In this document: positions 10,401 through 19,794 of the stretch, in pieces | How positions within the stretch are numbered: the stretch's first letter is position 1 | Layout of the letters: every line of letters begins with the position of its first letter | NCBI RefSeq assembly: GCF_027214045.1 | Contig: NZ_JAPWHE010000001.1 | Coordinates: forward strand, 604,946-668,945 | Origin: Castellaniella denitrificans | GTDB lineage: Bacteria > Pseudomonadota > Gammaproteobacteria > Burkholderiales > Burkholderiaceae_B | Direction of reading: 5' to 3' | DNA: 64,000 nucleotides | Position numbers and translations under genes: made by a program | Notes under the pieces: generated by a model | Databases searched by the model: none | What the model was told of the DNA's origin: nothing | The model's input: the letters and a program-made list of their open reading frames with translations, nothing else

Positions 10401-10459
10401 GCCTGGGCGGCGGGGTGCGGGATCACGGCCTGCATGTCCAGGTGAATCACGCATTCTGA
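7409..10459 (+). CDS. Subtilisin-like serine protease autotransporter (type V secretion)
   Basis: Self-exporting surface protease. After a very Arg-rich n-region and a hydrophobic signal ([17 protein letters not shown]) comes an S8 peptidase domain. Its triad is Asp95 in VLDSG, His138 in NGHGTHVAG and Ser394 in QGTSMAAP, numbered from the chosen start. Next is an autotransporter-associated beta-strand repeat ([17 protein letters not shown], then GRLAVNG) and a right-handed helix region. The C-terminal domain of roughly 270 residues runs from [10 protein letters not shown] to a terminal aromatic residue (VNHAF), as in outer-membrane beta-barrels. It resembles Bordetella SphB1, which processes filamentous haemagglutinin, but no FHA gene is in this window. 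Starts at 7337 (GTG) or 7445 (ATG) are also possible; 7337 would put the inverted repeat inside the gene. Confidence 0.92.
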   Translation: MTPLPRSDCRTAMAPRPLRPVPRRRPFRLRRRLAALLTGLGMSAAAPAAPGDFLFDPDGFMDAEFRASGALEMIGAQYAYARGHTGQGVLVAVLDSGLYARHPEFAGRVAGGWNFQTDQPAWDFSDTELEPDGRLNGHGTHVAGIIGAARDGAKMQGVAYGSRLLAVRLDTDLDWLGIDYAIRQGARVLNGSYGPDGTPPMTLEDGSPNPGYQDNIGGPLLRYQKVPLGDLRTQVAALRRAAAADVLMVFAAGNDYAGYPEQASHVLGYGMYHLITPAFFLDRPDGIDPMFRFWDERAPGTDPKDPATYTVLDFADPRVSGLDFSDLGGSMLSVVAVGPTGEIASYSNRCGQAAMWCLAAPGGDHASVSGPEAPIWSTHPDPAKGYYDTMQGTSMAAPVVAGAAAVLRQAFPYMSARQIIEVILTTTKDGGIYADHDIYGRGLLDLGRAIRGPGEFGADGFAPMFRVDTKGHDSWFGNDIEGDGGLVKVGAGTLILAGANTYTGDTIVEGGRLAVNGDIRASALTVRSGGTLGGTGTVGRTEVFGRVAPGNSIGTLTVAGNYVQAPGSVLEIEIDGAGHADRLDIQGDADLQGGEVLVLGLRGGSLGRTMTFMTVAGAVAGPGLALRNDYVFADLGLRQPALGRFDLTVARNATSFASLGRTSNQRGAAAAIESMGAGSVPYEALIDLRDAGRAPDLYDQLSGELHATVRAMMFEDARLAREEVMGRLTMAVGPAAGAADTSAARGGNGLWGRTMAAWSRHDGAGVSQDADRRASGLMIGRDVSWASGARAGVAFGYTRSRVRAEARNEAQLDGYHALAYGGLASGPWRLRGGIGQSWHVADTRREIAVAGLGRQTARYGAWTTQVFAQFGYVLAPGPVEVEPYAEAARSWQRVRGFAEDGDAALSGHAGRSSSTETTLGARARWSVETRAGDLDLVAGAGWVHVWGGLSPSARLGYAGGPGFEVSGVPAPRNSLALEARASLARTRATRVDIGYAGRLGGGVRDHGLHVQVNHAF

Positions 10460-10495
10460 GCGCTGGCGGCGCTGCACCGGCATCCCGCTGGCGTC

Positions 10496-10520
10496 AAAAA
10501 AGAGGACAATTCTCTTTTTT
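10496..10520. terminator. AT-rich inverted repeat between autotransporter and murI
   Basis: AAAAAAGAG (10496-10504) pairs perfectly with CTCTTTTTT (10512-10520) around a 7-base loop. It would give an A-tract/stem/T-tract hairpin on either strand and sits 36 bases after the autotransporter stop, 16 bases before murI. It may weakly terminate the upstream transcript, or be part of the murI control region. The stem is mostly A-T pairs, so terminator strength is doubtful. Confidence 0.4.
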
Positions 10521-10536
10521 CCGCCCAGAATCTCTC

Positions 10537-11343
10537 ATGCTCGAACTGAACGCCGATCCGGACCAGCCTGTCCTCGTCTTCGATTCCGGCATCGGCGGCC
10601 TGACCGTGTTGCGCGAGGCCCGCGTGCTGATGCCCGAGCGGCGTTTCGTCTACGTGGCCGACGATGCCGGCTTTCCCTATGGGGGGTGGGCCGAGGACGC
10701 CTTGCGGGACCGCATCGTGCGCCTGTTCGCCGACCTGTTGAACGATCATGATCCGGCGTTGTGCATCGTCGCCTGCAATACCGCCTTCACCGTGGCGGGC
10801 GCCGCATTGCGCGCGGCCTATCCGGAGGTGACCTTCGTCGGCACCGTCCCCGCCATCAAGCCGGCCGCCGAACGCACGCGCTCCGGGCGGGTGTCGGTGC
10901 TGGCGACCCCGGGCACGGTGCGGCGCGACTACACGCGCGATCTGATCCAGTCTTTCGCCTCGCAATGCCATGTGACCCTGGTGGGGTCGCCCCGGCTGGC
11001 GCGCATGGCGGAAGCCTACGTCCGCGGCCTGCCGGTGGGCGACGAGGCGGTGGCCGCCGAGATCGGCCCCTGTTTTGTGGAGAGCGGGGGCTCTCGCACC
11101 GACATCGTGGTGCTGGCCTGCACGCATTATCCCTTCATGGCCAATGTGTTTCGGCGGCTGGCGCCCTGGCCCGTGGACTGGCTGGACCCGGCCGAGGCCA
11201 TCGCGCGGCGCGCCCGCAGCCTGCTGCCACGGCATGCCGACGCCCTGCATCCGGCGGAGGACGACACGGCGCTGTTCACCGGCGGCCGACCGGATTTCGC
11301 CACGCGGCGGCTGATGAACAGTTTCGGGTTGAAGGTGGCGTAG
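10537..11343 (+). CDS. murI: Glutamate racemase
   Basis: Interconverts L- and D-glutamate for peptidoglycan synthesis. The 268-residue length is normal. The family's two catalytic cysteines are present: Cys80 in VACNTAF and Cys195 in LACTHYPF. The N-terminal [14 protein letters not shown] and the substrate loop FPYGG are typical. The first motif is CNTAF rather than the commoner CNTAS/CNTAT, a mild variation. The gene follows an AT-rich inverted repeat and ends four bases from the convergent methyltransferase gene, so the two share a terminator region or run into each other. Confidence 0.95.
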   Translation: MLELNADPDQPVLVFDSGIGGLTVLREARVLMPERRFVYVADDAGFPYGGWAEDALRDRIVRLFADLLNDHDPALCIVACNTAFTVAGAALRAAYPEVTFVGTVPAIKPAAERTRSGRVSVLATPGTVRRDYTRDLIQSFASQCHVTLVGSPRLARMAEAYVRGLPVGDEAVAAEIGPCFVESGGSRTDIVVLACTHYPFMANVFRRLAPWPVDWLDPAEAIARRARSLLPRHADALHPAEDDTALFTGGRPDFATRRLMNSFGLKVA

Positions 11344-11347
11344 CGCC

Positions 11348-12529
11348 CTACAGCCGGTCGCGCCGATCCCCGCGCGCGAAGCCCATCAGGGGCGCCTCCA
11401 GGCCCCGGCCGACGGCCAGCACCTTGAACAGTTCGCCCATCTCGGCCTCGGACAGCAGCGTGTTCAGGGCGGTCAGCTGGCGCGCGCGCTGGGCCGGATC
11501 TTCGCCGGGCGCCTGGATCAGATCGGTCAGGCCCGCATTCATCAGGAAGCGCGCCTGCGATGTATAGCCCAGCACATCCAGGCCGCCGTCCAGCGCGGCG
11601 TCCGCCATGGCGGTGAAGTCCACGTGGGCGGTGATGTCCTGCAGGCCCGCCAGGATCAGCGCCTGGTCGTGGGCATGGTGACGGAAATGGCACATCAGCG
11701 TGCCGCGCAGACGCTGGGGGTGGTAGTACTCGGCCCTGGGGAAACCGTAGTCGATCAGCAGGGCGGCGCCTCGCTGCAGCCAGCGGCCCAGGTCCCGGAC
11801 CCAGGCCTCGGCCTGCGGATTCATTTCGGACTGATAGCCTGCCAGGGGCGGCATGCGGGCGGCCAGCGTGGCCGCTGTGGGCGGCGGCGCCTCGCGCGTC
11901 GCCCAGCGGAAGGGCGCGGCGGCCTCGGGCCGTGCGTCCAGGGCGACGCCCAGCAGTTCCGGCACGCCCGCGGCGTTCCAGCGGAACAGGACGGCGGGCA
12001 TGGCGTCCAGGACTTCATTGGCAACGACGCAGCCGTTGAAGGCAGACGGCAGCGCGTCCAGCCAGCGTACCCGGCCGGCCCAGGCCGACAGGCGGTCCTG
12101 CTGGCGGGCACGCAGGTCGGCGGACAGTTCCAGGATCTCGTATTCGACCTCCATGCCCTGATCCTCAAGCGCCGGGATCAGCGCGGCGGCCAGGGCGCCC
12201 GAGCCTGCGCCGAACTCCAGGATGCGGTTGGATCCGCTGGCCTCGAGCACCTGTGCGACCTGGCGCGCGAGCGCCCGGCCGAACAGGGGGCTGGTTTCCG
12301 GGGCGGTGGTGAAGTCGCCCTCGCGGTGGAATTTGGCGCTGCCGGCGCTGTAGTAGCCCAGGCCGGGCGCGTACAGGGCGGCTTCCATCCAACGCTCGAA
12401 CGGCAGCCAGCCTCCGGCGTCACGGATGCGTTCCGCGAGCATGGCCTGGACGCGCGCGCCGTGGGCGCGCGCGTCGGCGTCGGGTTCCGGCAGGCCGGAG
12501 GGCGTGTGGACGGTGGGTAGTTCGATCAT
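11348..12529 (-). CDS. SAM-dependent methyltransferase, MidA/NDUFAF7 (DUF185) family
   Basis: The 393-residue protein matches the DUF185 family: an N-terminal segment with PFERWMEAALYAPGLGYYS, then GDFTTAPETSPLFGRALA, then the SAM-binding loop ILEFGAGSGALAAAL and a second motif VVANEVLDAMP. Mitochondrial members dimethylate an arginine in complex I subunit NDUFS2. The bacterial substrate is not established to my knowledge, so a role in respiratory-complex assembly is only an analogy. It is convergent with murI and lies downstream of rhlE on the same strand, but a terminator and a palindrome separate them, so it probably has its own promoter between 12530 and 12640. Confidence 0.88.
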   Translation of the reverse strand: MIELPTVHTPSGLPEPDADARAHGARVQAMLAERIRDAGGWLPFERWMEAALYAPGLGYYSAGSAKFHREGDFTTAPETSPLFGRALARQVAQVLEASGSNRILEFGAGSGALAAALIPALEDQGMEVEYEILELSADLRARQQDRLSAWAGRVRWLDALPSAFNGCVVANEVLDAMPAVLFRWNAAGVPELLGVALDARPEAAAPFRWATREAPPPTAATLAARMPPLAGYQSEMNPQAEAWVRDLGRWLQRGAALLIDYGFPRAEYYHPQRLRGTLMCHFRHHAHDQALILAGLQDITAHVDFTAMADAALDGGLDVLGYTSQARFLMNAGLTDLIQAPGEDPAQRARQLTALNTLLSEAEMGELFKVLAVGRGLEAPLMGFARGDRRDRL

Positions 12530-12547
12530 GGCCGAAGACGAGACGAG

Positions 12548-12580
12548 GCATAGGACAGTCCCCTACGGACTGTCCTATGC
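12548..12580. repeat. Perfect 13-base-pair palindrome (REP-like element)
   Basis: The arms GCATAGGACAGTC (12548-12560) and GACTGTCCTATGC (12568-12580) match at all 13 positions around CCCTACG. It lies 18 bases upstream of the methyltransferase start, between that gene and the rhlE terminator. Such a long perfect palindrome could be a dispersed REP-type sequence, an operator, or a 5'-leader hairpin that hides the start of the methyltransferase mRNA. Confidence 0.8.
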
Positions 12581-12642
12581 CAGACGGGTCGGAGCCGCGT
12601 GCAAGCGGCGACGTGTAGGGGTAACGACGACTGTAAAACAAA

Positions 12643-12665
12643 AGCCCTGGCACGAGGCCAGGGCT
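12643..12665 (-). terminator. Rho-independent terminator of the rhlE gene
   Basis: On the minus strand AGCCCTGGC pairs with GCCAGGGCT across a five-base loop, giving nine base pairs, and is followed directly by TTTGTTTTAC. It lies 22 bases beyond the helicase stop. Stem, GC content and T-run all fit a classical intrinsic terminator. Confidence 0.85.
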
Positions 12666-12687
12666 GCGGGTCAGCGGACCAAAAAAA

Positions 12688-14283
12688 TCAGGCGAAGCGG
12701 GGACGCTGCGCGCGGGGCTGATCCTGGCGATCCTGCCGTTTGAAGGACGGTTTGGCGCCGGTCTTGCCGGCGGCGGGCCGGGCGGTGCGCGGCGCATCGC
12801 CGTCGCGGGCCTGGCGCGGCGCGCGGTCGGCCTTGGGGTGGTAGGCGGGACGGCCCTCGCCACGCTCGGGACGCGTGAACGCCGGTTTGTCCTGTTCCCA
12901 GGGCTTGCGTGCGCGCGCCGGACGGGCGCCGTCGGCGGTGTGGGTGTCCTGTTGCCAGGAAGGCTTGGAGGCGCGCGCCGGGCGTGTGTCGTCGCCCGCC
13001 CGGGCGTCCTGCTGCCAGGGCTTGCGCGCGCGCGGCGCGGCGCCGCTGGCGGGGCCGTCCTTGTGCCACGGTTTGCCGTGGGGCTTGCCGCCTTGCGGCC
13101 GGGCGCCGCGGGCGGGCTTGTCCTTGTAGGTGGGACGCACGGACCGCTGCGGTTCCAGGCCGGGGATGGTTTCCATGGGGATGGCCTGGCCGATGAAGTG
13201 TTCGATGCGGCGGACCTTGTGGCGCTCGGCGTGCACGGCCAGGGTGATGGCCTGGCCGTCGCGTCCGGCGCGTCCGGTACGGCCGATGCGATGCACGTAG
13301 TCCTCGGCCTGCAGGGGCAGATCGTAGTTCACGGCATGGCTGATGGTCTGCACGTCGATGCCGCGCGCGGCCACGTCGGTGGCGACCAGGACGCGAACCT
13401 GGCCTTTTTGCATCAGGCCCAGGGTGCGGGTGCGCTGGCGCTGGTTCATGTCGCCGTGCAGGGCGGCGGCGGCGAAGCCCTCTTCCGACAGGTGGTCGGC
13501 CAGGTCGTCCGCGCCGCGTTTGGTGGCGGTGAAGACGATGGCCTGGTCCAGGCTGGCGTCGCGCAGCAGGTGGTCCAGCAGGCGCAGCTTGTGGGCCTTG
13601 TCGTCCGCGTACAGCAGATGCTGGGTGATGTTCGTGTGCTTCTGGCGATGGGTGGTGATCTCGACGCGCTTGGGATCGTGCATCAGATTTGCCGCCAGGT
13701 GGGCGACGGTGCCGTCCAGCGTGGCCGAGAAGAGCAGCGTCTGGCGGTCGTCCGGCGTGCTGCGGACGATGGTCTCGATGTCTTCGATGAAGCCCATGTC
13801 CAGCATCCGGTCGGCCTCGTCCAGCACCAGGGTCTGAACGGTGGACAGGTTCACGCGGCGCGCCTGCAGGTGGTCGATCAGGCGGCCCGGCGTGGCGACC
13901 AGCACATCGACGCGGCGCGACAGGGACTTGATCTGTGCGCCATAGGGCATGCCGCCGACCACGGTGGCGACCCGCAGGCCGTCGATCTGTTTGCCATAAG
14001 CGCGCGCGGCGTCGGCGACCTGCATGGCGAGCTCGCGCGTGGGCGCCAGCACCAGGATCTGGACGCCGCGTCCGCCCGCGCCGGCGCGGTGGCTCAGGCG
14101 TTGCAGGGCGGGCAGCATGAAGGCGGCGGTCTTTCCGCTGCCGGTCTGCGAAGACACCATCAGGTCATGACCTGCCAGCGCCTGCGGAATGGCGGCGGAC
14201 TGGACGGAGGTGGGCGTGTCGATGCCGAGGTCGCGCAGGGCGGCCACGAGCTGGGGGCCGAGCCCCAGGGAGTCGAAGGACAT
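12688..14283 (-). CDS. rhlE: DEAD-box ATP-dependent RNA helicase, RhlE type
   Basis: Unwinds RNA duplexes, with likely roles in ribosome assembly and RNA decay, especially in the cold. The start MSFDSLGL is nearly identical to E. coli RhlE and has an AAGGAA ribosome site, so I prefer it to an extension reaching 14415. Motifs in order: Q motif (GIDTPTSVQ, 20-28), Walker A SSQTGSGKT (44-52), PTREL (81-85), DEAD (155-158), SAT (186-188), then ATDVAARGID and HRIGRTGRAGRDG in the second RecA lobe. The last 150 or so residues are a basic, low-complexity tail with imperfect repeats of the form RARKPWQQD/RASKPSWQQD. Similar tails usually bind RNA non-specifically. Confidence 0.95.
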   Translation of the reverse strand: MSFDSLGLGPQLVAALRDLGIDTPTSVQSAAIPQALAGHDLMVSSQTGSGKTAAFMLPALQRLSHRAGAGGRGVQILVLAPTRELAMQVADAARAYGKQIDGLRVATVVGGMPYGAQIKSLSRRVDVLVATPGRLIDHLQARRVNLSTVQTLVLDEADRMLDMGFIEDIETIVRSTPDDRQTLLFSATLDGTVAHLAANLMHDPKRVEITTHRQKHTNITQHLLYADDKAHKLRLLDHLLRDASLDQAIVFTATKRGADDLADHLSEEGFAAAALHGDMNQRQRTRTLGLMQKGQVRVLVATDVAARGIDVQTISHAVNYDLPLQAEDYVHRIGRTGRAGRDGQAITLAVHAERHKVRRIEHFIGQAIPMETIPGLEPQRSVRPTYKDKPARGARPQGGKPHGKPWHKDGPASGAAPRARKPWQQDARAGDDTRPARASKPSWQQDTHTADGARPARARKPWEQDKPAFTRPERGEGRPAYHPKADRAPRQARDGDAPRTARPAAGKTGAKPSFKRQDRQDQPRAQRPRFA

Positions 14284-14463
14284 AGGTTTCCTTGCGCCCG
14301 CGAGGGCGGGCGGCGTGCTGCGGGGATCGGATGGATGTCCCCGCCGGGTTGTTGTCGCGGATGTCTGCCGGACAAGATCAGTCGCATGTGCCGACCGAAT
14401 CAACCCAAACGGCACGACAGGCGTGAAACCGAGGTCAGAAGGTCAGAAAACAAGCAATCAGTC

Positions 14464-14492
14464 AGTATGACATAGGGATTCCCCTAAGTCAA
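14464..14492 (-). promoter_or_regulatory. Promoter of rhlE (sigma-70 type)
   Basis: On the minus strand TTGACT (14487-14492) and CATACT (14464-14469) are spaced by 17 bases, a good -35/-10 pair. Transcription would start near 14457, leaving an untranslated leader of about 170 bases before the helicase start. The spacer contains a small inverted repeat (TAGGG/CCCTA). Long leaders are common for cold-induced helicases, but cold induction is only inferred. Confidence 0.6.
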
Positions 14493-14544
14493 TGAGCCGA
14501 TCGACAGGCGGTCTTGTTCGCTGGATCGTGTCGGGTCCGCTGAG

Positions 14545-15024
14545 TCAGGGGACCAGCGGAATCCGGGTGTCGAACTTGCTGCGCCGCGTGGCGAAGAAGC
14601 TGCGCACGTTGCGCACACGCGGATCGCCCGTCAGGCAGCGCAGCGCCAGGGCCTGGTAGGCCGCCATGTCCGCGACCAGGGCGACCAGCACGAAATCCGG
14701 GCCACTGCTGACCCGGTAACATTGCTGGATGGCCGGCTCGGTCAGCAGTTGGGCTTCGAAGGCATCGGCTTGCGCGGCCGCCTGGGCGTCCAGTGTGACC
14801 TCGATCAGGACCGTCAGCGTCGCTCCCATGAGGGCGGGATCCAGGATCGCCACCCGGCGCTGGATGATCCCTGCCTGCGTCAGGCGACGCACCCGCCGCA
14901 GGCAGGTCGGTGGCGAGGCATGCACGCGCGCGGCCAGGTCCTGGTTGCTGAGGGCGCCGTCCCGCTGCAGGATGTCCAGAATGCGGCGGTCCAGGTCATC
15001 GAGTCCGGTCGTGGGCATGGTCAT
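14545..15024 (-). CDS. Lrp/AsnC-family transcriptional regulator
   Basis: DNA-binding regulator of about 159 residues. The N-terminal winged helix-turn-helix reads LDRRILDILQRDG, LSNQDLAARV, SPPTCLRRVRRL, TQAGIIQRRVAI. The C-terminal half is the RAM/effector domain, with VLIEVTLD and GPDFVLVALVAD. Such proteins form octamers that wrap DNA and respond to amino acids. I start at ATG 15024; a second ATG at 15018 and a TTG at 15057 are in frame. It is divergent from glmS across 228 bases containing three AT-rich palindromes, which are plausible autoregulatory sites, so it may also affect glmS. The effector is unknown. Confidence 0.93.
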   Translation of the reverse strand: MTMPTTGLDDLDRRILDILQRDGALSNQDLAARVHASPPTCLRRVRRLTQAGIIQRRVAILDPALMGATLTVLIEVTLDAQAAAQADAFEAQLLTEPAIQQCYRVSSGPDFVLVALVADMAAYQALALRCLTGDPRVRNVRSFFATRRSKFDTRIPLVP

Positions 15025-15105
15025 GTTTCGAGGCGCAAGAAGTATGAGAGCGGGCAAACGACAGCGCCCTGTTTTGTTTGTGATCGATGTGTATGCTGAT
15101 ATTTT

Positions 15106-15182
15106 ATGAAATTAAATTTCATTCATTGTGAATGATGAAATTTTATTCCACAAAACCTGGAAAATAGAAATCCGATTTCTAT
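15106..15182. promoter_or_regulatory. Three AT-rich palindromes between the Lrp-type gene and glmS
   Basis: Three elements lie in a row: ATGAAATT-A-AATTTCAT (15106-15122), TCATTCA-TTG-TGAATGA (15119-15135) and ATAGAAAT-CCG-ATTTCTAT (15164-15182), all with perfect arms of 7 or 8 bases. The stretch is strikingly AT-rich for this genome. Multiple adjacent palindromes are the usual binding pattern for Lrp/AsnC proteins, so these are candidate operators controlling the divergent pair. Promoter hexamers for glmS could not be fixed with confidence. Confidence 0.65.
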
Positions 15183-15252
15183 TGTCTCGGTCCAAAATAG
15201 CGCAACACCAGGCCGGTACCCGGCCCCTCATTCCGAACCAGGAGCATTCCCC

Positions 15253-17085
<1,833 letters not shown>

Positions 17086-17137
17086 ACGGCGGCGGGACCG
17101 TGTCCCGTCCGCGCGCGCCGCGCATGCCGATGACGGC

Positions 17138-19705
17138 TCAGTGGCCGGACGGTCCCCGTCGCTGACGCACGGAGCCCAGCCAGTCGTCGATCGGCATGGG
17201 GCGCGCGAACAGATATCCCTGCATCGCATCGCAGCCATGCCGGGCCAGGAAGTCGGCTTGCGGTTCATCCTCCACGCCCTCGGCGACCACCCAGAAATCC
17301 AATTGTCCGGCCATGGCCAGGATCAGCCGTGCGATGGCGATGCTGTCGGGATCGCCGGGCAGGTTGCGGATGAGGCTCTGGTCGATCTTGAGCTCGAAGA
17401 TCGGCAGGCGCATCAGGCTCGACAGGTTGGAATAGCCGGTGCCGAAGTCGTCGATGGAAAAGCGGATGCCCAGGCGGTTGAGTTCGCGCATGCGCCGCGC
17501 CGTGGCCTCGACGTCCTGGATCCAGACGCCTTCGGTGATCTCGAAGATCAGCCGGTTGCCGGGCGCGCCGCTGCGTTTCAGCAAACCGCGCACGGCCTCG
17601 CCGAATCCTGGGTCCATCAGGACTTTGGGGCTGATGTTGACTGAAATCGGGTAGGTTTCGTCCAGCCCCTGAAGATCCAGCAAGGCTTGGCAGGCTACGC
17701 CCAGTGACCAGTAGGTCAGGTGGTTGATGAGGCTGGTTTCCTCGGCCAGGGGCACGAACAGGGCGGGCGAGACCGGGCCCTGGTCGGGATGCGTCCAACG
17801 CGCCAGCAGTTCCGCGCCCGTGATCCGGCCGTCCCGCGCATATTGAGGCTGGATGTGCATGGCCAGCTGGCTGGTGTTCAGCGCCAGGGTCAGATCCTTT
17901 TCCATCCACAGGCGTTGCTCGAATTCTGTCTGCAGCGTGTGGTCGTAGAAGACGGTCCGGTTGCCGCCCAGCCGCTTGGCGCGCTGCATGGCCAGGTCGG
18001 CCTCGCGGATGGCGTCGCTGGCCGTGGTGCTGCCGGCATGCAGCAGAGTCAGGCCGATGCTGGCGGTGAACACGCAGGCCTGCTCGCCAAGTTCCAGCGG
18101 CGTCGAGGCCAGGACGAGCCGGAGCCTTTCCGCGATCTTCAGCGCCCGTTGGGCGCCGGTCTCCGGATCCGGTCCCAATTGCGTGAGCAGTACCATGAAT
18201 TCGTCGCCGCTGGCGCGCGAAACCATGTCCCGGTCGAGCGTGTGTTCCCGCAGCCGGCGCGCCACCTCCCGCAGCACCTGGTCGCCGATGGTGTGGCTGC
18301 GGCTGTCGTTGAGTTTTTTGAAGTCGTCCAGGTCCAGGATCAGCACGGCGGCGCAGCCCGCTTCCAGCCGCCCGCCGGGCAGCGTCTGTTCCAGACGGTC
18401 CAGCAGCAGGATGCGGTTGGGCAGGCCGGTCAGCGGATCGTGGAAAGCGTTGTGGCGGGCCAGATCCTCGGCCTGCACGCGGGCGGTGATGTCAGTCAGG
18501 ATGGTGCAGAACATCCCGGCTGAGCCGTCCGGTTCGCGCAGCGGCAGCTTGAGAGACTGGAACGTGTGGACGCGGCCCGTGCGCGGGGACGGCCGTTGCT
18601 CCTGGGTGATGACGCATTCGCCCCGCTTCGGGGCCGGGAGGCCGGCGGCCGGGATGTCATGGGCGTCGATGAGTGCGCGATCCGCCTCCGGCCCGGGCGG
18701 ATCGAAGAGTTCGCGAAACGGCCGGTTGGCGTAGCGGCGGCGGCCGTCGTCATCTTCGATGCAGATCAGATCGTCGAGATGGTCGAGCACGGTGGTCAGG
18801 CGGTGCTCGACCGTTCGCAGGCGCCGTGTCTGATGTCGCGCGTATCCGGCGCAGGCCAGCGCGATCAGTGTCGCCAGGAAGGCCGCCGCCAGGGCCGCCG
18901 GTTCGTATTCGAGTGTCCGGGGCGGATCGGCCGGACGCATCCTGGGATTGTCCCATTGGGTCAGGATACGGTAATAGACGGAGTCCGGATCGGCCTTCCA
19001 GGCGCCCAGGTGGCGATCGATCGCCCGCAGGACGGCGGCGTGGCGACCTTTCGGCGTGGCGTAATAGAGTCCGGAGGGCAGGAGGATGACGGGCGTGCCC
19101 GTCAGGCCGTATTGCGGCGCCGTGATGTTGCCGAAGAAAAAGTCGGCGGCGACGGCGTCGGCCTGGCCCGCCTGCACCTGCTGGAAGCCCTGGACCAGCG
19201 TATCCGCTGGAATCAGGCGGGTCCGTACGCCGAGGCCGGGCAGCAGGGTTTCGAGATAGTTGTATTCGATCGAACCGGCCAGTGTGACCAGCCGCCGACC
19301 GTCCAGGTCTTCGATGGTCCGGATGCGTTCGTCCGGGCGGACGTAGACCTGGGTCCAGGTTTGCAGCGCGGGAGTCTGGTGATAGTCCAGGAAAGTCGTG
19401 CGTTCGGGCGTCAGTGAAGTGGCGGGCAGCAGGTCGATGTCGCCGTTGCGGAGCTTGCGCATGCAGTCCCGCCATTCACAGAGCTCGGTCTTCAGCGTCC
19501 ATTTTTCCTGGCGTGCGATCTCGGTCAGGATGTTGCCCAGGACGCCGGCCGGCTGCCCGTTGGGGGCGGCCGACAACAGCGGGCCCATGTCGCTGATGCC
19601 GATCGTCAGTGTGACCGCCCGGGAGGCGTGCGGGGAGAGGCCGGCCGATCCCAGGAACAAGAACAGGCAGACGCGCGCGCGGAAGGAACGGAGCAGTTTT
19701 TTCAT
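17138..19705 (-). CDS. Membrane sensor GGDEF-EAL protein with periplasmic solute-binding domain
   Basis: 855-residue cyclic-di-GMP enzyme. Order: signal peptide, a periplasmic family-3 solute-binding domain (about 32-265), one membrane helix (about 271-293), a PAS domain (about 305-420), GGDEF (about 430-590) and EAL (about 605-850). The GGDEF signature reads SGDEF (499-503), a variant that can still be active. The EAL motif is ELL with Glu632, followed by DDFGTGYSNL, KIDQSLI and VVAEGVE, so the phosphodiesterase residues appear intact. This design suggests that an amino acid or similar ligand in the periplasm tunes second-messenger turnover. It ends 52 bases from convergent glmS. The net activity, synthesis or breakdown, cannot be told from sequence. 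Confidence 0.93.
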   Translation of the reverse strand: MKKLLRSFRARVCLFLFLGSAGLSPHASRAVTLTIGISDMGPLLSAAPNGQPAGVLGNILTEIARQEKWTLKTELCEWRDCMRKLRNGDIDLLPATSLTPERTTFLDYHQTPALQTWTQVYVRPDERIRTIEDLDGRRLVTLAGSIEYNYLETLLPGLGVRTRLIPADTLVQGFQQVQAGQADAVAADFFFGNITAPQYGLTGTPVILLPSGLYYATPKGRHAAVLRAIDRHLGAWKADPDSVYYRILTQWDNPRMRPADPPRTLEYEPAALAAAFLATLIALACAGYARHQTRRLRTVEHRLTTVLDHLDDLICIEDDDGRRRYANRPFRELFDPPGPEADRALIDAHDIPAAGLPAPKRGECVITQEQRPSPRTGRVHTFQSLKLPLREPDGSAGMFCTILTDITARVQAEDLARHNAFHDPLTGLPNRILLLDRLEQTLPGGRLEAGCAAVLILDLDDFKKLNDSRSHTIGDQVLREVARRLREHTLDRDMVSRASGDEFMVLLTQLGPDPETGAQRALKIAERLRLVLASTPLELGEQACVFTASIGLTLLHAGSTTASDAIREADLAMQRAKRLGGNRTVFYDHTLQTEFEQRLWMEKDLTLALNTSQLAMHIQPQYARDGRITGAELLARWTHPDQGPVSPALFVPLAEETSLINHLTYWSLGVACQALLDLQGLDETYPISVNISPKVLMDPGFGEAVRGLLKRSGAPGNRLIFEITEGVWIQDVEATARRMRELNRLGIRFSIDDFGTGYSNLSSLMRLPIFELKIDQSLIRNLPGDPDSIAIARLILAMAGQLDFWVVAEGVEDEPQADFLARHGCDAMQGYLFARPMPIDDWLGSVRQRRGPSGH

Positions 19706-19794
19706 CGGCGTTTCCGGTCATGCCGATCGACCGAGATTTGATTATAGGACGTCCGGCAACTCCGATCCTGTGGTTTCGCGGAAGAAACCGCGGC

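Noticed and set aside
17093-17107. Possible terminator after glmS (CGGGAC...GTCCCG)
   Set aside because: Only six base pairs with a three-base loop and no T-run; too weak to list as a terminator.
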